From assembly GCF_029633825.1 (NCBI RefSeq), contig NZ_CP090640.1, forward strand, positions 558,001 through 622,000: a stretch of 64,000 nt of DNA. The letters run 5' to 3'. How positions within the stretch are numbered: position 1 is the stretch's first letter; each line of letters opens with the position of its first letter. Positions 20,103 through 28,165 of this stretch are shown piece after piece. Source of the DNA: Burkholderia contaminans. GTDB lineage: Bacteria > Pseudomonadota > Gammaproteobacteria > Burkholderiales > Burkholderiaceae. Below the pieces are notes generated by a model. The model was not told the DNA's origin. It saw only the letters and a list, made by a program, of their open reading frames with translations, and did not search any database. A program made the position numbers and the translations under genes.

Positions 20103-20945
20103 ATGGAACCGATTTCAATCACCCCCGCGACCACACTGTCTCAGGAGGACCGGGACGCGCTGTGGCGCGCGAAGCAGGTGCTGGAAAGCCCGTCGCTGAC
20201 GATGAAGCTGACGGGCATGCTCGGCGCGCCGGTCGAGAAAATGATCGCCCGGCTGCCGGATTTCGCGACCGGCAAGATCAACGACGCGACGCAGCTCGCG
20301 CTGCGCAAGTGCCTGAACATCGCGCTGCGCACGCTCGGCAAGCCGCCCGGGCCGGACGCCGAACCCGACAAGCCGAGCAACCTGCTGCACAAGCTCGCGG
20401 TTGCGACGACCGGCGCGGCGGGCGGTGCGTTCGGCTTTCTCGCGCTGCCGGTCGAGCTGCCGGTGACGACGACGCTGATCTTCCGCTCGGTGTGCGACAT
20501 CGCGCGCAGCGAGGGGGAAGACCTGGGCTCGGTCGATACGCAGCTGCAATGCCTGGCCGTGCTCGGCATGGGCGGCAACCCGGACAAGCAGGAAGAGGAC
20601 GCCGATTTCGGCTATTTCGTGCTGCGCGGTGCGCTCGCGCAGGCGATCTCGAAGGCGTCGTCCGACATCACGACGAAGGGCATCGCCGCGCACAGCTCGG
20701 CAGCCGTGTTCAAGCTCGTGCAGACGGTGGCGTCGCGCTTCTCGGTGCAGGTGACCGAGCAGATGGCCGCGAAGTCGATCCCGGCGATCGGCGCCGTGCT
20801 CGGCGCGACCGTCAATACGCTGTTCATCGACCACTTCCAGCAGATGGCGCACGGCCACTTCACCGTACGCCGGCTCGAGCGCAAGTACGGCTCGGTGGCC
20901 GTCAAAGCCGCCTATCAGGCGATCGACGCCTCGCCGGCGCGCTGA
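20103..20945 (+). CDS. EcsC family protein
   Basis: 280 residues; AAGGAGAAAG precedes the ATG. The EcsC domain fills most of the chain, with the hydrophobic stretch LAVATTGAAGGAFGFLALPVELPVTTTLIFRS (about 97-130) and the conserved C-terminal IPAIGAVLGATVNTLFIDHFQQMA... FTVRRLERKYG. In Bacillus EcsC is linked to an ABC transporter, but isolated copies like this have no assigned role. Its 3' end overlaps the converging esterase gene by 31 bases. Confidence 0.85.
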   Translation: MEPISITPATTLSQEDRDALWRAKQVLESPSLTMKLTGMLGAPVEKMIARLPDFATGKINDATQLALRKCLNIALRTLGKPPGPDAEPDKPSNLLHKLAVATTGAAGGAFGFLALPVELPVTTTLIFRSVCDIARSEGEDLGSVDTQLQCLAVLGMGGNPDKQEEDADFGYFVLRGALAQAISKASSDITTKGIAAHSSAAVFKLVQTVASRFSVQVTEQMAAKSIPAIGAVLGATVNTLFIDHFQQMAHGHFTVRRLERKYGSVAVKAAYQAIDASPAR

Positions 20946-21877
20946 ACCGCGCGTTCGACCGCGACGCGGCGCAGGAACGCGGCCGCGCGGTCGAGCGCGT
21001 CACGTGCCTCCGGCACCATCGGCGCGTACAGCTGCCACACGTGCGGCATGTCCGGCCACACCTCGATCTCCACCGCGCCCCCGGCCGCCTTCGCCTTCTC
21101 GGCGACGCGGCGCGAATCGTCGAGCAGCACCTCGGTGCTGCCGACCTGGATATACAGCGGCGGCAGGCCCGCGAAATCCGCGTAGAGCGGCGATGCGTAC
21201 GGATTCGTGCCCGGCTCGTCACCCAGGTACAGCTTCGCGGCCTTCGCGAGCGCCGCGCCCGCGAACATCGGATCGGCGCCGTCGTTCGTGCGCAGCGTCG
21301 CGCCGGTGGCGGCCAGGTCGGTCCACGGCGAGAACAGGATCGCGCCGGCCGGCAGCGGCTCGCCGCGGTCGCGCAGCGCGACGAGCGTCGCGAGCGCGAG
21401 GCCGCCGCCCGCCGAATCGCCGCCGAGCACGATCGATTCGGGCGGTGTGCCGAGCGCCAGCAGTTGCCGGTACGCGGCCAGCGCATCGTCGAGCGCGGCC
21501 GGGAAGCGGTTCTCGGGCGCCAGCCGGTAGTCGAGCGAGAACGAGCGCACGCCCGCGCGCTTCGTCAGGCCGAACACGAGCGGACGGTGGGTCTTCGTCG
21601 AACAGAAGTAATAGCCGCCGCCATGGAAGTACAGCAGCGTGCGGCCGGGCCCGCGGCCCGCAACCGAGTCGGTGCGCTCAAGCCATTCGCCGCGCAGCGG
21701 CGCGTCGCCCGGGCCATGGCACTGGCGCAATCGGTAGCCCGACGGCGCACGGCGCGGCACGATCATCCGCAGGTCGGTAAAGCGCCGTGCGCGGGCGGGA
21801 TCAAGCACCTCGCGCGTGGTCTCGGGACGGAACTGCCAGCGCAGCAGCCAGCAGGCGAACTTGCTTTGCCAACTCAT
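20915..21877 (-). CDS. Alpha/beta hydrolase (hormone-sensitive-lipase family esterase)
   Basis: 320 residues. The oxyanion motif HGGGYYF (about 97-103), the nucleophile GGDSAGGGLALA, and the catalytic His in WPDMPHVWQLYAP match the HSL/bacterial family IV esterases (short-chain acyl esters). The start MSWQSKFACWLL has GGAG about 10 bases upstream; further upstream in-frame codons lack one. It converges on and overlaps the EcsC gene by 31 bases. Confidence 0.88.
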   Translation of the reverse strand: MSWQSKFACWLLRWQFRPETTREVLDPARARRFTDLRMIVPRRAPSGYRLRQCHGPGDAPLRGEWLERTDSVAGRGPGRTLLYFHGGGYYFCSTKTHRPLVFGLTKRAGVRSFSLDYRLAPENRFPAALDDALAAYRQLLALGTPPESIVLGGDSAGGGLALATLVALRDRGEPLPAGAILFSPWTDLAATGATLRTNDGADPMFAGAALAKAAKLYLGDEPGTNPYASPLYADFAGLPPLYIQVGSTEVLLDDSRRVAEKAKAAGGAVEIEVWPDMPHVWQLYAPMVPEARDALDRAAAFLRRVAVERAVQRAGEASIA

Positions 21878-21950
21878 CGGACGCACTCCGTAATCACAGT
21901 GTGACGATGGTACGTGCGATCGCTTCCGCACCGCTCGACAGGTGCCTCTA

Positions 21951-22014
21951 CTTGACATCCTCCCGCGCCTGAAGGCTCGGGATTCCTACCGCGTTTGAAA
22001 CGATGATGCTTGTC
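21951..22014 (-). mobile_element. IS200/IS605-type right end with conserved hairpin (omega-RNA 3' region)
   Basis: Directly after the TnpB stop comes the conserved right-end element. On the minus strand it holds the hairpin TCCCG-A-GCC-TTCA-GGC-G-CGGGA and ends GGATGTCAA at 21951. In IS605-family elements this sequence closes the element and forms the 3' scaffold of the guide (omega/re) RNA, whose guide is the adjoining flank. No left end or TnpA gene is present. Confidence 0.7.
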
Positions 22015-22197
22015 TCAGATCGCCTCGGCGGGTTCCTGCTTCACGGAGCGGCCCGACTGCACCGGCTCTCCACAGGCTGCAACGCGGTGCCCCCGCGCCA
22101 GTATGTTGATCGCATCGACCACATCGGCATGGTCCTCATGCCCGCACCCGACACAGCGGAATGCCGCCTGCGGCTGCCGGTTTCCGGCGCTCACGGA
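22015..22197 (-). pseudogene. tnpB: TnpB (IS200/IS605 OrfB) C-terminal remnant
   Basis: Sixty codons in one frame, VSAGNRQPQAAF then RCVGCGHEDHADVVDAINI, LARGHRVAACGEPVQSG and RSVKQEPAEAI before the stop at 22015. This matches the end of TnpB: the second CxxC of its zinc ribbon and the RuvC-III aspartate in HADVVDAINI. The frame is closed upstream by TGA at 22198-22200 and there is no start, so about the first 85 percent of the gene is missing. It lies 15 bases downstream of the CHRD gene and is a decayed insertion, not a working nuclease. Confidence 0.8.
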
Positions 22198-22211
22198 TCA
22201 AACGCCGGCAC

Positions 22212-22646
22212 TCAGTTCGCCGGCATTACCTGGCCGCGGATCTCGCCGGCCGGGTGCTCCTTCGTATGGACGTTGAAGTACCACTTGCCGCCCATCAGGT
22301 CGGTGACCTGCGCGTCGGTGAGTTCCTTCGAGCCCTTGATCGGACTCGCCAGGTCCCCCTTCGGAATCGGCACCTGCACGCCCGCGTTCTGGCCGACCGG
22401 CGCCGGCCCGTGGAAGTGCGCGGCGGTGGCCGGCCCCGTGAGGTGTTCGTAAGTGACCTTCCACTGCAGCATGTGCGTGGCCGTATCGTAGGTGGCCTCG
22501 ACGTCGCCCGAGCCCTTGGTCGCCGTGGGCGGCACTTCACTCGACGGCTGGAGATTGGCGGACAGGCGCACCGTTTCGGCGGCGGCGCTGCCGGCGGCCA
22601 GCACGCCCGCGAGTAACGCGACCTGGAGCAAACGCAGCTTGAGCAT
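22212..22646 (-). CDS. Secreted CHRD-domain protein
   Basis: 144 residues with a signal peptide (MLKLRLLQVALLAGVLAAGSAAA, cleavage near residue 23). The CHRD (chordin-like) domain fills the rest: LQPSSEVPP, WKVTYEHLTGPATAAHFHGPA and WYFNVHTKEHPAGEIRGQV are signature blocks. AAGGAGAG sits before the ATG. Function in bacteria is unknown; likely periplasmic or secreted. The TnpB remnant lies immediately downstream. Confidence 0.85.
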   Translation of the reverse strand: MLKLRLLQVALLAGVLAAGSAAAETVRLSANLQPSSEVPPTATKGSGDVEATYDTATHMLQWKVTYEHLTGPATAAHFHGPAPVGQNAGVQVPIPKGDLASPIKGSKELTDAQVTDLMGGKWYFNVHTKEHPAGEIRGQVMPAN

Positions 22647-22869
22647 GGACTCTCCTTGTACGACGTTGTACGCCGCCCGAGCGGGGGCGCCAGACATGAT
22701 GGTAGTCGATCGCCGCCGGTCCGGGAGTCCACCGAACGGTCATGCAGCGAATCGACGCACCGGGCCGGCCGGCCCTCTCGCGCGGCGCACGACGCATCAG
22801 TCTGCATCAACCTGGAATGGACCTTTGCAGCCGGATGACTGAATCGGCGCGCGGCCTTTCGCTACACTT

Positions 22870-22945
22870 CGTCTCACAGTTGCTTGTTTCCTTCGTCCGA
22901 AGGAGTCTGCGAGTATTCACGCGGCCACCCGGCCGCGTTTTTTTT
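22870..22945 (+). ncRNA. Candidate small RNA ending in a strong terminator
   Basis: No plus-strand gene lies upstream for about 1.9 kb, yet a plus-directed terminator sits here. About 20 bases before it is a second hairpin, TCCTTC-GTCC-GAAGGA (22889-22904). TACACT at 22863-22868 is a possible -10 box, without a good -35. Together they suggest a transcript of about 70-75 bases. No long reading frame. The 5' end is a guess. Confidence 0.35.
22921..22945 (+). terminator. Orphan Rho-independent terminator
   Basis: GCGGCC-ACCC-GGCCGC stem followed by G and eight T (22938-22945). The U-run is only on the plus strand, so it does not serve the minus-strand genes around it. Confidence 0.75.
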
Positions 22946-23012
22946 GCGCGCGCCGCCGTCGGGTCCGGTTCACCCGGCATCACGCATGACGTAGCGATCG
23001 CGCCGCTTCACG

Positions 23013-23786
23013 TCACGCGCGATAGCCCGGATCGATGCGATCGACGATCCGCTGCAGCGCGTCGAACGCGTCCTGCCCCGCGCCGTGCTTCGGATCGAAA
23101 TTCAGCGAATCGCGCACGCACCCTTCGAGCACCGGCGGCGCAATCGGCAACGCGTCGCCGATCGCATGCGTGGCAACCTGTACCTCACATGCACGATTGA
23201 GCAGCCACATCAGCGAGAAGGTCTGCGCGAGCGTCGCGCCGATCGTCACGGGCCCATGGTTGCGCAACAGCAGCACCGGCCGCCCGCCTGCACTTTCGAC
23301 GATGCGCCGCCCCTCCTCGAGATGCACGGTGATGCCCTCGAAGTCGTGATAAGCGATCTTCCCGTACAGCTGCGCCGAATAAAAATTGGAGAACGACAGC
23401 CCGTCGCGCGAACAACACACGGCCATCGTCGGCGTCGTGTGCACGTGCATCACGCAGTGCGCATCCGGCAGCGCCGCATGGATCGCGCTGTGGAACGTGA
23501 AACCGGCCGGATTGATCGGCCAGTCGGAATGACCGATCACGTTGCCGTCGATGTCGATCTTCACGAGGTTCGACGCGCACACCTCGCGGTAATGGAGCCC
23601 GAACGGATTGATCAGGAAATGCCCGTCCTCGCCCGGCACGCGCAGCGAGATATGGTTGTAGATCAGCTCGGTCCAGCCGAGATGATCGAAGATGCGGTAA
23701 GCCGCCGCGAGCTGCACGCGCGCCTGCCATTCGGCTTCGGAGAAACGGGCGGGACGCGTGAACGGCTGGTTCGGGACACGTTGCAT
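23013..23786 (-). CDS. Class II aldolase/adducin family protein
   Basis: 257 residues starting MQRVPNQPFTRPARFSEAEW with GGAGTT upstream. The zinc-binding histidines appear in VMHVHTTPTMAV and LLLRNHGPVTIG. Other family blocks are LGWTELIYNHISLRVPG and FLINPFGLHYREV. Members cleave sugar phosphates (fuculose, ribulose) or act on other hydroxyacids; with no sugar kinase or isomerase nearby the substrate is undefined. A longer upstream frame lacks family sequence. Confidence 0.88.
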   Translation of the reverse strand: MQRVPNQPFTRPARFSEAEWQARVQLAAAYRIFDHLGWTELIYNHISLRVPGEDGHFLINPFGLHYREVCASNLVKIDIDGNVIGHSDWPINPAGFTFHSAIHAALPDAHCVMHVHTTPTMAVCCSRDGLSFSNFYSAQLYGKIAYHDFEGITVHLEEGRRIVESAGGRPVLLLRNHGPVTIGATLAQTFSLMWLLNRACEVQVATHAIGDALPIAPPVLEGCVRDSLNFDPKHGAGQDAFDALQRIVDRIDPGYRA

Positions 23787-23935
23787 GGGGGGAACTCCGG
23801 TTGCGGGTGTGCGCGGCACGCGTGGCGCGGGCCGTTCGCGGCACCGCCCTGCACGCCACATTAGTTGCGTGCACAACCATATCACTCTTCCCCGCGCACC
23901 GGAAACACGGGTTTAGCCGGAGCGCTTCCGTCCCC

Positions 23936-25561
23936 TTATAGCTGGTCGTCCACCGGCAGCAGCATGAACATGCCGGTCATCACGTTGCGCAGCAGCCCCG
24001 CGTGCGGATCGACGTGATAGGTGGTCGGCTGGCCGTCGTCGATGCCCGTCCATTCGAGTTCGGGCGACCCGCCGCCCGCCGGCGTCACGAGGCTCACGCG
24101 GTAGCTTTCATCCGGCCGGGTCACGCGCGCGAAGATCGTCGCGACCTGCTGCGCGAGCGCCGGGCTGTGAATCACGAGCGCCAGTTCGGTGTTCAGGTGC
24201 GCGGAACGCGGATCGAGGTTCATCGAGCCGATCACGAGGATCTTCCGGTCGATCACGTACGCCTTCGCGTGCAGGCTTGCCCGCGAGCGCGACCCGAACA
24301 GGCGCGCGCGCGGCTGGCCCGGCTGCGCCTTGAACTCGTACAGCTCGACACCGTGCCGCAGCAACGGCACGCGATACGGACCGTAGCCGGCCTGCACGGC
24401 GACCGCGTCGGTCGCGGCGAGCGAATTCGTCAGGATCGCGACGCGCACACCGCGCGCGGTCGCGTCGCCGAGGATCTTCACGCCGGCGTCATGCGGCACG
24501 AAATACGGCGAGAACGCGAGGAATTCCTGCTGCGCGCCGCGCGTGAGTTCCGCCAGGCGCTGCATCGGCGGGCTCACGTACGCGTCGGTCGGCCGCGCGA
24601 CCTTGTCGGGCGCGTCGACCTTGAACTCGGCCGGCGCCCACACGAGCGCGAGCTCGTCGCGCGCAATCTGCTGCGCGAGCGGCGTCGCGTTCAGCGGCTT
24701 CGCGTTGTATGGATCGGCATTCGTGCGCCAGTGGGCGCGCAGCTCGTCGCGCGTCGCGTCGAGGTCCTTCGGATCGAACGACTGGTGGTTCAGCACACGC
24801 AGCGGATAGCTGCTCGCGCTCGACCAGTATGTGTCGAAGCTCGCCGAGACGTCGTTCGTCACGGGGCCGGCGGCCAGCACGTCGAGATCGCGGAACTGCA
24901 GCGTCGGGCTCGCGTTGAAGTATTCGTCGCCGAGATTGCGGCCGCCGACGATCGCGATCTGGTTGTCCGCGATCATCGCCTTGTTGTGCATCCGGCGCGT
25001 GAAGCTGTCGATGCGCGTGAAGAAATTGGCCGTGCGCTCGACCATGCGCTGCTGCGACGCGCCGAACGGGTTGAACACACGGATCTCGACGTTCGGATGC
25101 GTGTTCAGCGCGGCCATGATGCGATCGATGTCGCGGAAATTCAGGTCGTCGACCAGCATCCGCACCCGCACGCCGCGATCGGCCGCGTACAGCGCCGCGG
25201 CGAGCAGCAGCTTGCCGGTCGTGTCCTCGGTCGCGATGTAGTACTGCATGTCGAGCGTCTTCGTCGCGGCGCGTGCGAGCGCGATGCGCATCTGCAGCGC
25301 CTCGGCACCTTCCGGCAGCAGCCGGAAACCGGACTGGCCCGGATGCGCGGCCTCGGGCCCGGCCAGCGCGTCGCGCAGCGGCGTCGCGGTATCGGGCGGC
25401 AACGCGTGGGAGACCGGGCGATCGAGCGTGGTGGCGGGCGGATGCGTCGCGCACGCGGCGACGAGCGACAGCAGCACACCGACGGCCAGTGCGCGGGCCG
25501 GGCGGCATGCGGCGCGCCACGACAGCGCGGCCGGTGCGCGCCGGATCAAAGAGGTGAACAC
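23936..25561 (-). CDS. Phospholipase D family lipoprotein (ClsC-like cardiolipin synthase)
   Basis: 541 residues. Two HKD motifs are clear: HNKAMIADNQIAIVGGRN (first half) and HAKAYVIDRKILVIGSMN (second half), giving the dimer-like PLD fold. The N-terminus has a signal with lipobox (LLSLVAACAT), so a lipidated envelope protein. E. coli ClsC, which condenses phosphatidylglycerol with phosphatidylethanolamine, is a near relative, but hydrolytic roles are possible. The next gene upstream ends 222 bases away, so it likely has its own promoter. Confidence 0.88.
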   Translation of the reverse strand: MFTSLIRRAPAALSWRAACRPARALAVGVLLSLVAACATHPPATTLDRPVSHALPPDTATPLRDALAGPEAAHPGQSGFRLLPEGAEALQMRIALARAATKTLDMQYYIATEDTTGKLLLAAALYAADRGVRVRMLVDDLNFRDIDRIMAALNTHPNVEIRVFNPFGASQQRMVERTANFFTRIDSFTRRMHNKAMIADNQIAIVGGRNLGDEYFNASPTLQFRDLDVLAAGPVTNDVSASFDTYWSSASSYPLRVLNHQSFDPKDLDATRDELRAHWRTNADPYNAKPLNATPLAQQIARDELALVWAPAEFKVDAPDKVARPTDAYVSPPMQRLAELTRGAQQEFLAFSPYFVPHDAGVKILGDATARGVRVAILTNSLAATDAVAVQAGYGPYRVPLLRHGVELYEFKAQPGQPRARLFGSRSRASLHAKAYVIDRKILVIGSMNLDPRSAHLNTELALVIHSPALAQQVATIFARVTRPDESYRVSLVTPAGGGSPELEWTGIDDGQPTTYHVDPHAGLLRNVMTGMFMLLPVDDQL

Positions 25562-25783
25562 GGAAACTTCCTCGACTGGCGGAACAAAAGGCCCGCATGC
25601 GCCGCGGCGCGCGGCTGGCGCGCGGTTCCGGCCGATTCTAGTGGGCGCCCGATGAACCGGTCAATCGCGCGGGCGACACCCGCACTGTCGAACCGCAGGC
25701 GTGCCGCCGACTGCCGGGCGTCGATACCCCGCCGCGCCGGAGGCGGCCGCGGGACGGGGCACGCGCCATAGCGGTCCAACCAA

Positions 25784-26500
25784 TCAGGCACCATCGCCGC
25801 TGCGCTCGAAATGGCTGCGCACGTAGTCGATATGCGTCTGCATCGCGGTGCGCGCCTCCTCCGGCCGTTGCGCGCAGATCGCGTCGCACACGACGCGGTG
25901 CTGCAGCAACAACAGCTCGGACGCCTGCTCGTCGTGCGTCGTCATGCCCGCAACGTTGATCGAGATGTGCTCGCGCAGCATCCCGATCACGCTCGTATGC
26001 AGGTGCAGGAACATCGTGTTGTGCGACGCGAGCGCGATCGCCTCGTGCAGCTTCGCGTCGGTCGCGGCTTCGACGGCCGCGGCGCCGTTCGCGTGCGCGG
26101 CTTCGAGCTCGCGCAGCAGCGCACGGATCCGGCGCCGGTCGTTCGCATCGGCGCGCAGCGCGGCGAAATAGGCGGTCGCGCCTTCGAGCACGCGGCGGAA
26201 CTCGAGGATGTCGTCGCGCAACGCCGGATGATCGGCGACCAGTTGGCCCCAAGGCGATGCGATGCCGGCACGCAACTGGTCAGTCACGTAGACGCCCGCG
26301 CCGCGCCGGCTCTGCAGCAGCCCGCGCGCGACGAGCCGCTGGGTCGCCTCGCGCACCGTGTTGCGCGCAACGCCGTATTCCTGCGCGAGCACGCGCTCGG
26401 CCGGCAGGCGTGCGCCGGCCGGCCAGGTGCCGTCGAGCAGCGCCGTCTCGATCTTGCGCATCACCACTTCGGTCCGGCCCCGTGCCGTCATCGCTGCCAT
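25784..26500 (-). CDS. lldR: LldR-type FadR/GntR regulator of L-lactate genes
   Basis: 238 residues: GntR winged helix (about 8-75, VVMRKIETALLDGTWPAGARLPAERVLAQEYGVARNTVREATQRL) and an FCD ligand-binding domain (about 95-230). It diverges from lutA-lutC-lutB-lldP with an ATTGGCCCAACCAAT palindrome in the shared promoter, which resembles the E. coli LldR operator. It therefore probably represses lactate uptake and oxidation until L-lactate is present. GGGAG upstream favours the ATG at 26500. Confidence 0.88.
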   Translation of the reverse strand: MAAMTARGRTEVVMRKIETALLDGTWPAGARLPAERVLAQEYGVARNTVREATQRLVARGLLQSRRGAGVYVTDQLRAGIASPWGQLVADHPALRDDILEFRRVLEGATAYFAALRADANDRRRIRALLRELEAAHANGAAAVEAATDAKLHEAIALASHNTMFLHLHTSVIGMLREHISINVAGMTTHDEQASELLLLQHRVVCDAICAQRPEEARTAMQTHIDYVRSHFERSGDGA

Positions 26501-26534
26501 CGTCGCGTCTCCCTGCGGAATGCCTGCCACGCCG

Positions 26535-26549
26535 ATTGGCCCAACCAAT
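26535..26549. promoter_or_regulatory. LldR-type operator
   Basis: ATTGG-CCCAA-CCAAT, a perfect 5-5-5 palindrome typical of FadR/LldR sites, between lldR (26500) and lutA (26635). A degenerate copy (AGCGGTCCAACCAAT, 12 of 15 matches) covers the lldR stop at 25770-25784. Confidence 0.75.
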
Positions 26550-26634
26550 TTGAGCTGCGGCGCCGTCGCGGGAATTATGCAGCGAAATCGTCGTCCCGCA
26601 TCCGCATGCCGGGCCGTCGCATCTGGAGCGAGAC

Positions 26635-27435
26635 ATGAACGAAAGGCAGTACCCCGCCGCCGCCCCCGCGCACGTCTATCTGTTCGCGACCTGCCTGGTC
26701 GACCTGTTCGTCCCCGAAGCCGGGCTCGACGCGGTCCGCCTGCTGGAACGCGAAGGCCTGACCGTCCACTATCCGCGCGGCCAGAGCTGCTGCGGGCAGC
26801 CGGCCTACAGCAGCGGCAACCCCGACGAAGCGCGCCGTGTCGCGGCTGCTCAGCTCGACCTGTTCGCCGAACCGTGGCCCGTGATCGTGCCGTCCGGCTC
26901 GTGCGGCGGCATGATCCGGCACCATTGGCCGGCGCTGTTTGCCGACGACCCCGTCCACGGCCCCAAGGCCCGTGCGATTGCGGAACGGACCTACGAACTC
27001 ACCGAATTCCTCGTCCACGTGCTCGACGTGCGGCTCGATGCGCTCGCCGCTCCGGCCGGCGCCGACGAGCGCGTGGTGCTGCACACGTCCTGCGCAGCCC
27101 GCCGCGAGATGGGCACGCGTGTACACGGCGTCGCGCTCGTCGACGCGCTGCCGGGCGTGACGCGCATCGAACACGAACGCGAATCCGAATGCTGCGGCTT
27201 CGGCGGCACGTTCTCGCTGAAGCATCCCGACATCTCCGGCGCGATGGTGCGCGACAAGGTCGCATCGGCCTGCGCGACGGGCTGCGACCGGCTCGTGTCC
27301 GCCGACTGCGGCTGCCTGCTGAACATCGGCCACGCGGCCGACAAGTCCGGCGCGGCGCTGCCGGTCGAGCACCTCGCCAGCTTCCTGTGGCGGCGCACGG
27401 CAGGCGCCGCATCGCTGCGCGGAGACAAGCCATGA
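26635..27435 (+). CDS. lutA: LutA/LldE, CCG-domain subunit of L-lactate oxidation complex
   Basis: 266 residues; GGAGCGAGAC precedes the ATG. Two cysteine-rich CCG domains are seen: SCCGQPAYSSGN with SGSCGGMIR, and HTSCAARREMGT with ECCGFGGTFS. LutA works with LutB and LutC in oxidising L-lactate to pyruvate and passing electrons to quinone. Its stop overlaps the lutC ATG (ATGA). The operon includes the lactate permease gene, supporting the substrate. Confidence 0.92.
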   Translation: MNERQYPAAAPAHVYLFATCLVDLFVPEAGLDAVRLLEREGLTVHYPRGQSCCGQPAYSSGNPDEARRVAAAQLDLFAEPWPVIVPSGSCGGMIRHHWPALFADDPVHGPKARAIAERTYELTEFLVHVLDVRLDALAAPAGADERVVLHTSCAARREMGTRVHGVALVDALPGVTRIEHERESECCGFGGTFSLKHPDISGAMVRDKVASACATGCDRLVSADCGCLLNIGHAADKSGAALPVEHLASFLWRRTAGAASLRGDKP

Positions 27436-28165
27436 GCGCGCGCGACGCAATCCTCCAGCGGCTGCGCGCTGCCACCCCGGGCGTCGCGGCCGCGGCCGCC
27501 CCGCACTCGACGCGCGCATCGACACGCACTACGACACGCGCCGCGCGCAGAACGAAGCCGCGCACGATCCACACACGCTTGTCGTCACGATGCAGGCCGC
27601 GCTCACCGCGTCGCACGCGGACGTCTGGTGCGCAACCGGCGACGAATGGCCCGCGCAACTCGCCGCGCGGCTCGCCGAGGCCGGCGTGCGCCGCCTGCTG
27701 CTCGACCCGGCCCGCGCCGAATCCGCCGCGCTCGCCCGCGCTCTGCCCGGCGCGGTCGCGCCGGTACCGTTCGACCGGCCGATCGACGCGTGGAAAACCG
27801 AACTGTTCGACACGATCGACGCGGGTTTCACCGTTGCGCGCTCGGGCATCGCGGCCACCGGCACCATCGTGCTCGCACCCGATGCCGGCACGCCGCGCAC
27901 GGTGTCGCTCGTGCCGCCGCTGCACGTCGCGCTCGTCCACGCGAGCACGCTGCATCCCGACCTGCATGCGGCCGTGCACGCGGAGCGCTGGCAGGCCGGC
28001 ATGCCGACCAACCTCGTGCTGGTGTCGGGCCCGTCGAAGACCTCCGACATCCAGCAGACGCTCGCCTATGGCGCGCATGGCCCGCGCCGCCTGTGGGTCG
28101 TGATCGTCACCGGTACGGCAGCCGGCCGCGCGGCCACCACCGTCAGCGAGGACATCCCGCGATGA
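27432..28165 (+). pseudogene. lutC: LutC subunit of L-lactate oxidation complex, apparent frameshift near 27504
   Basis: The N-terminus MSARDAILQRLRAATPGVAAAAAP is read from the ATG at 27432, but after about 27503 the coding signal moves to the -1 frame: LDARIDTHYDTRRAQNEAAHD, then MQAALTASHADVWCAT through [19 protein letters not shown] to the stop at 28165. The original frame continues with Arg/Thr-rich nonsense. The whole interval is 734 bases, one short of a codon multiple, so one base seems missing at CCGCACTCGAC (CCG-CAA-CTC or similar expected). Both flanks overlap their neighbours normally (ATGA). The gene is either disrupted in this strain or the base was lost in sequencing; without it LutC would be absent. 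Confidence 0.8.
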
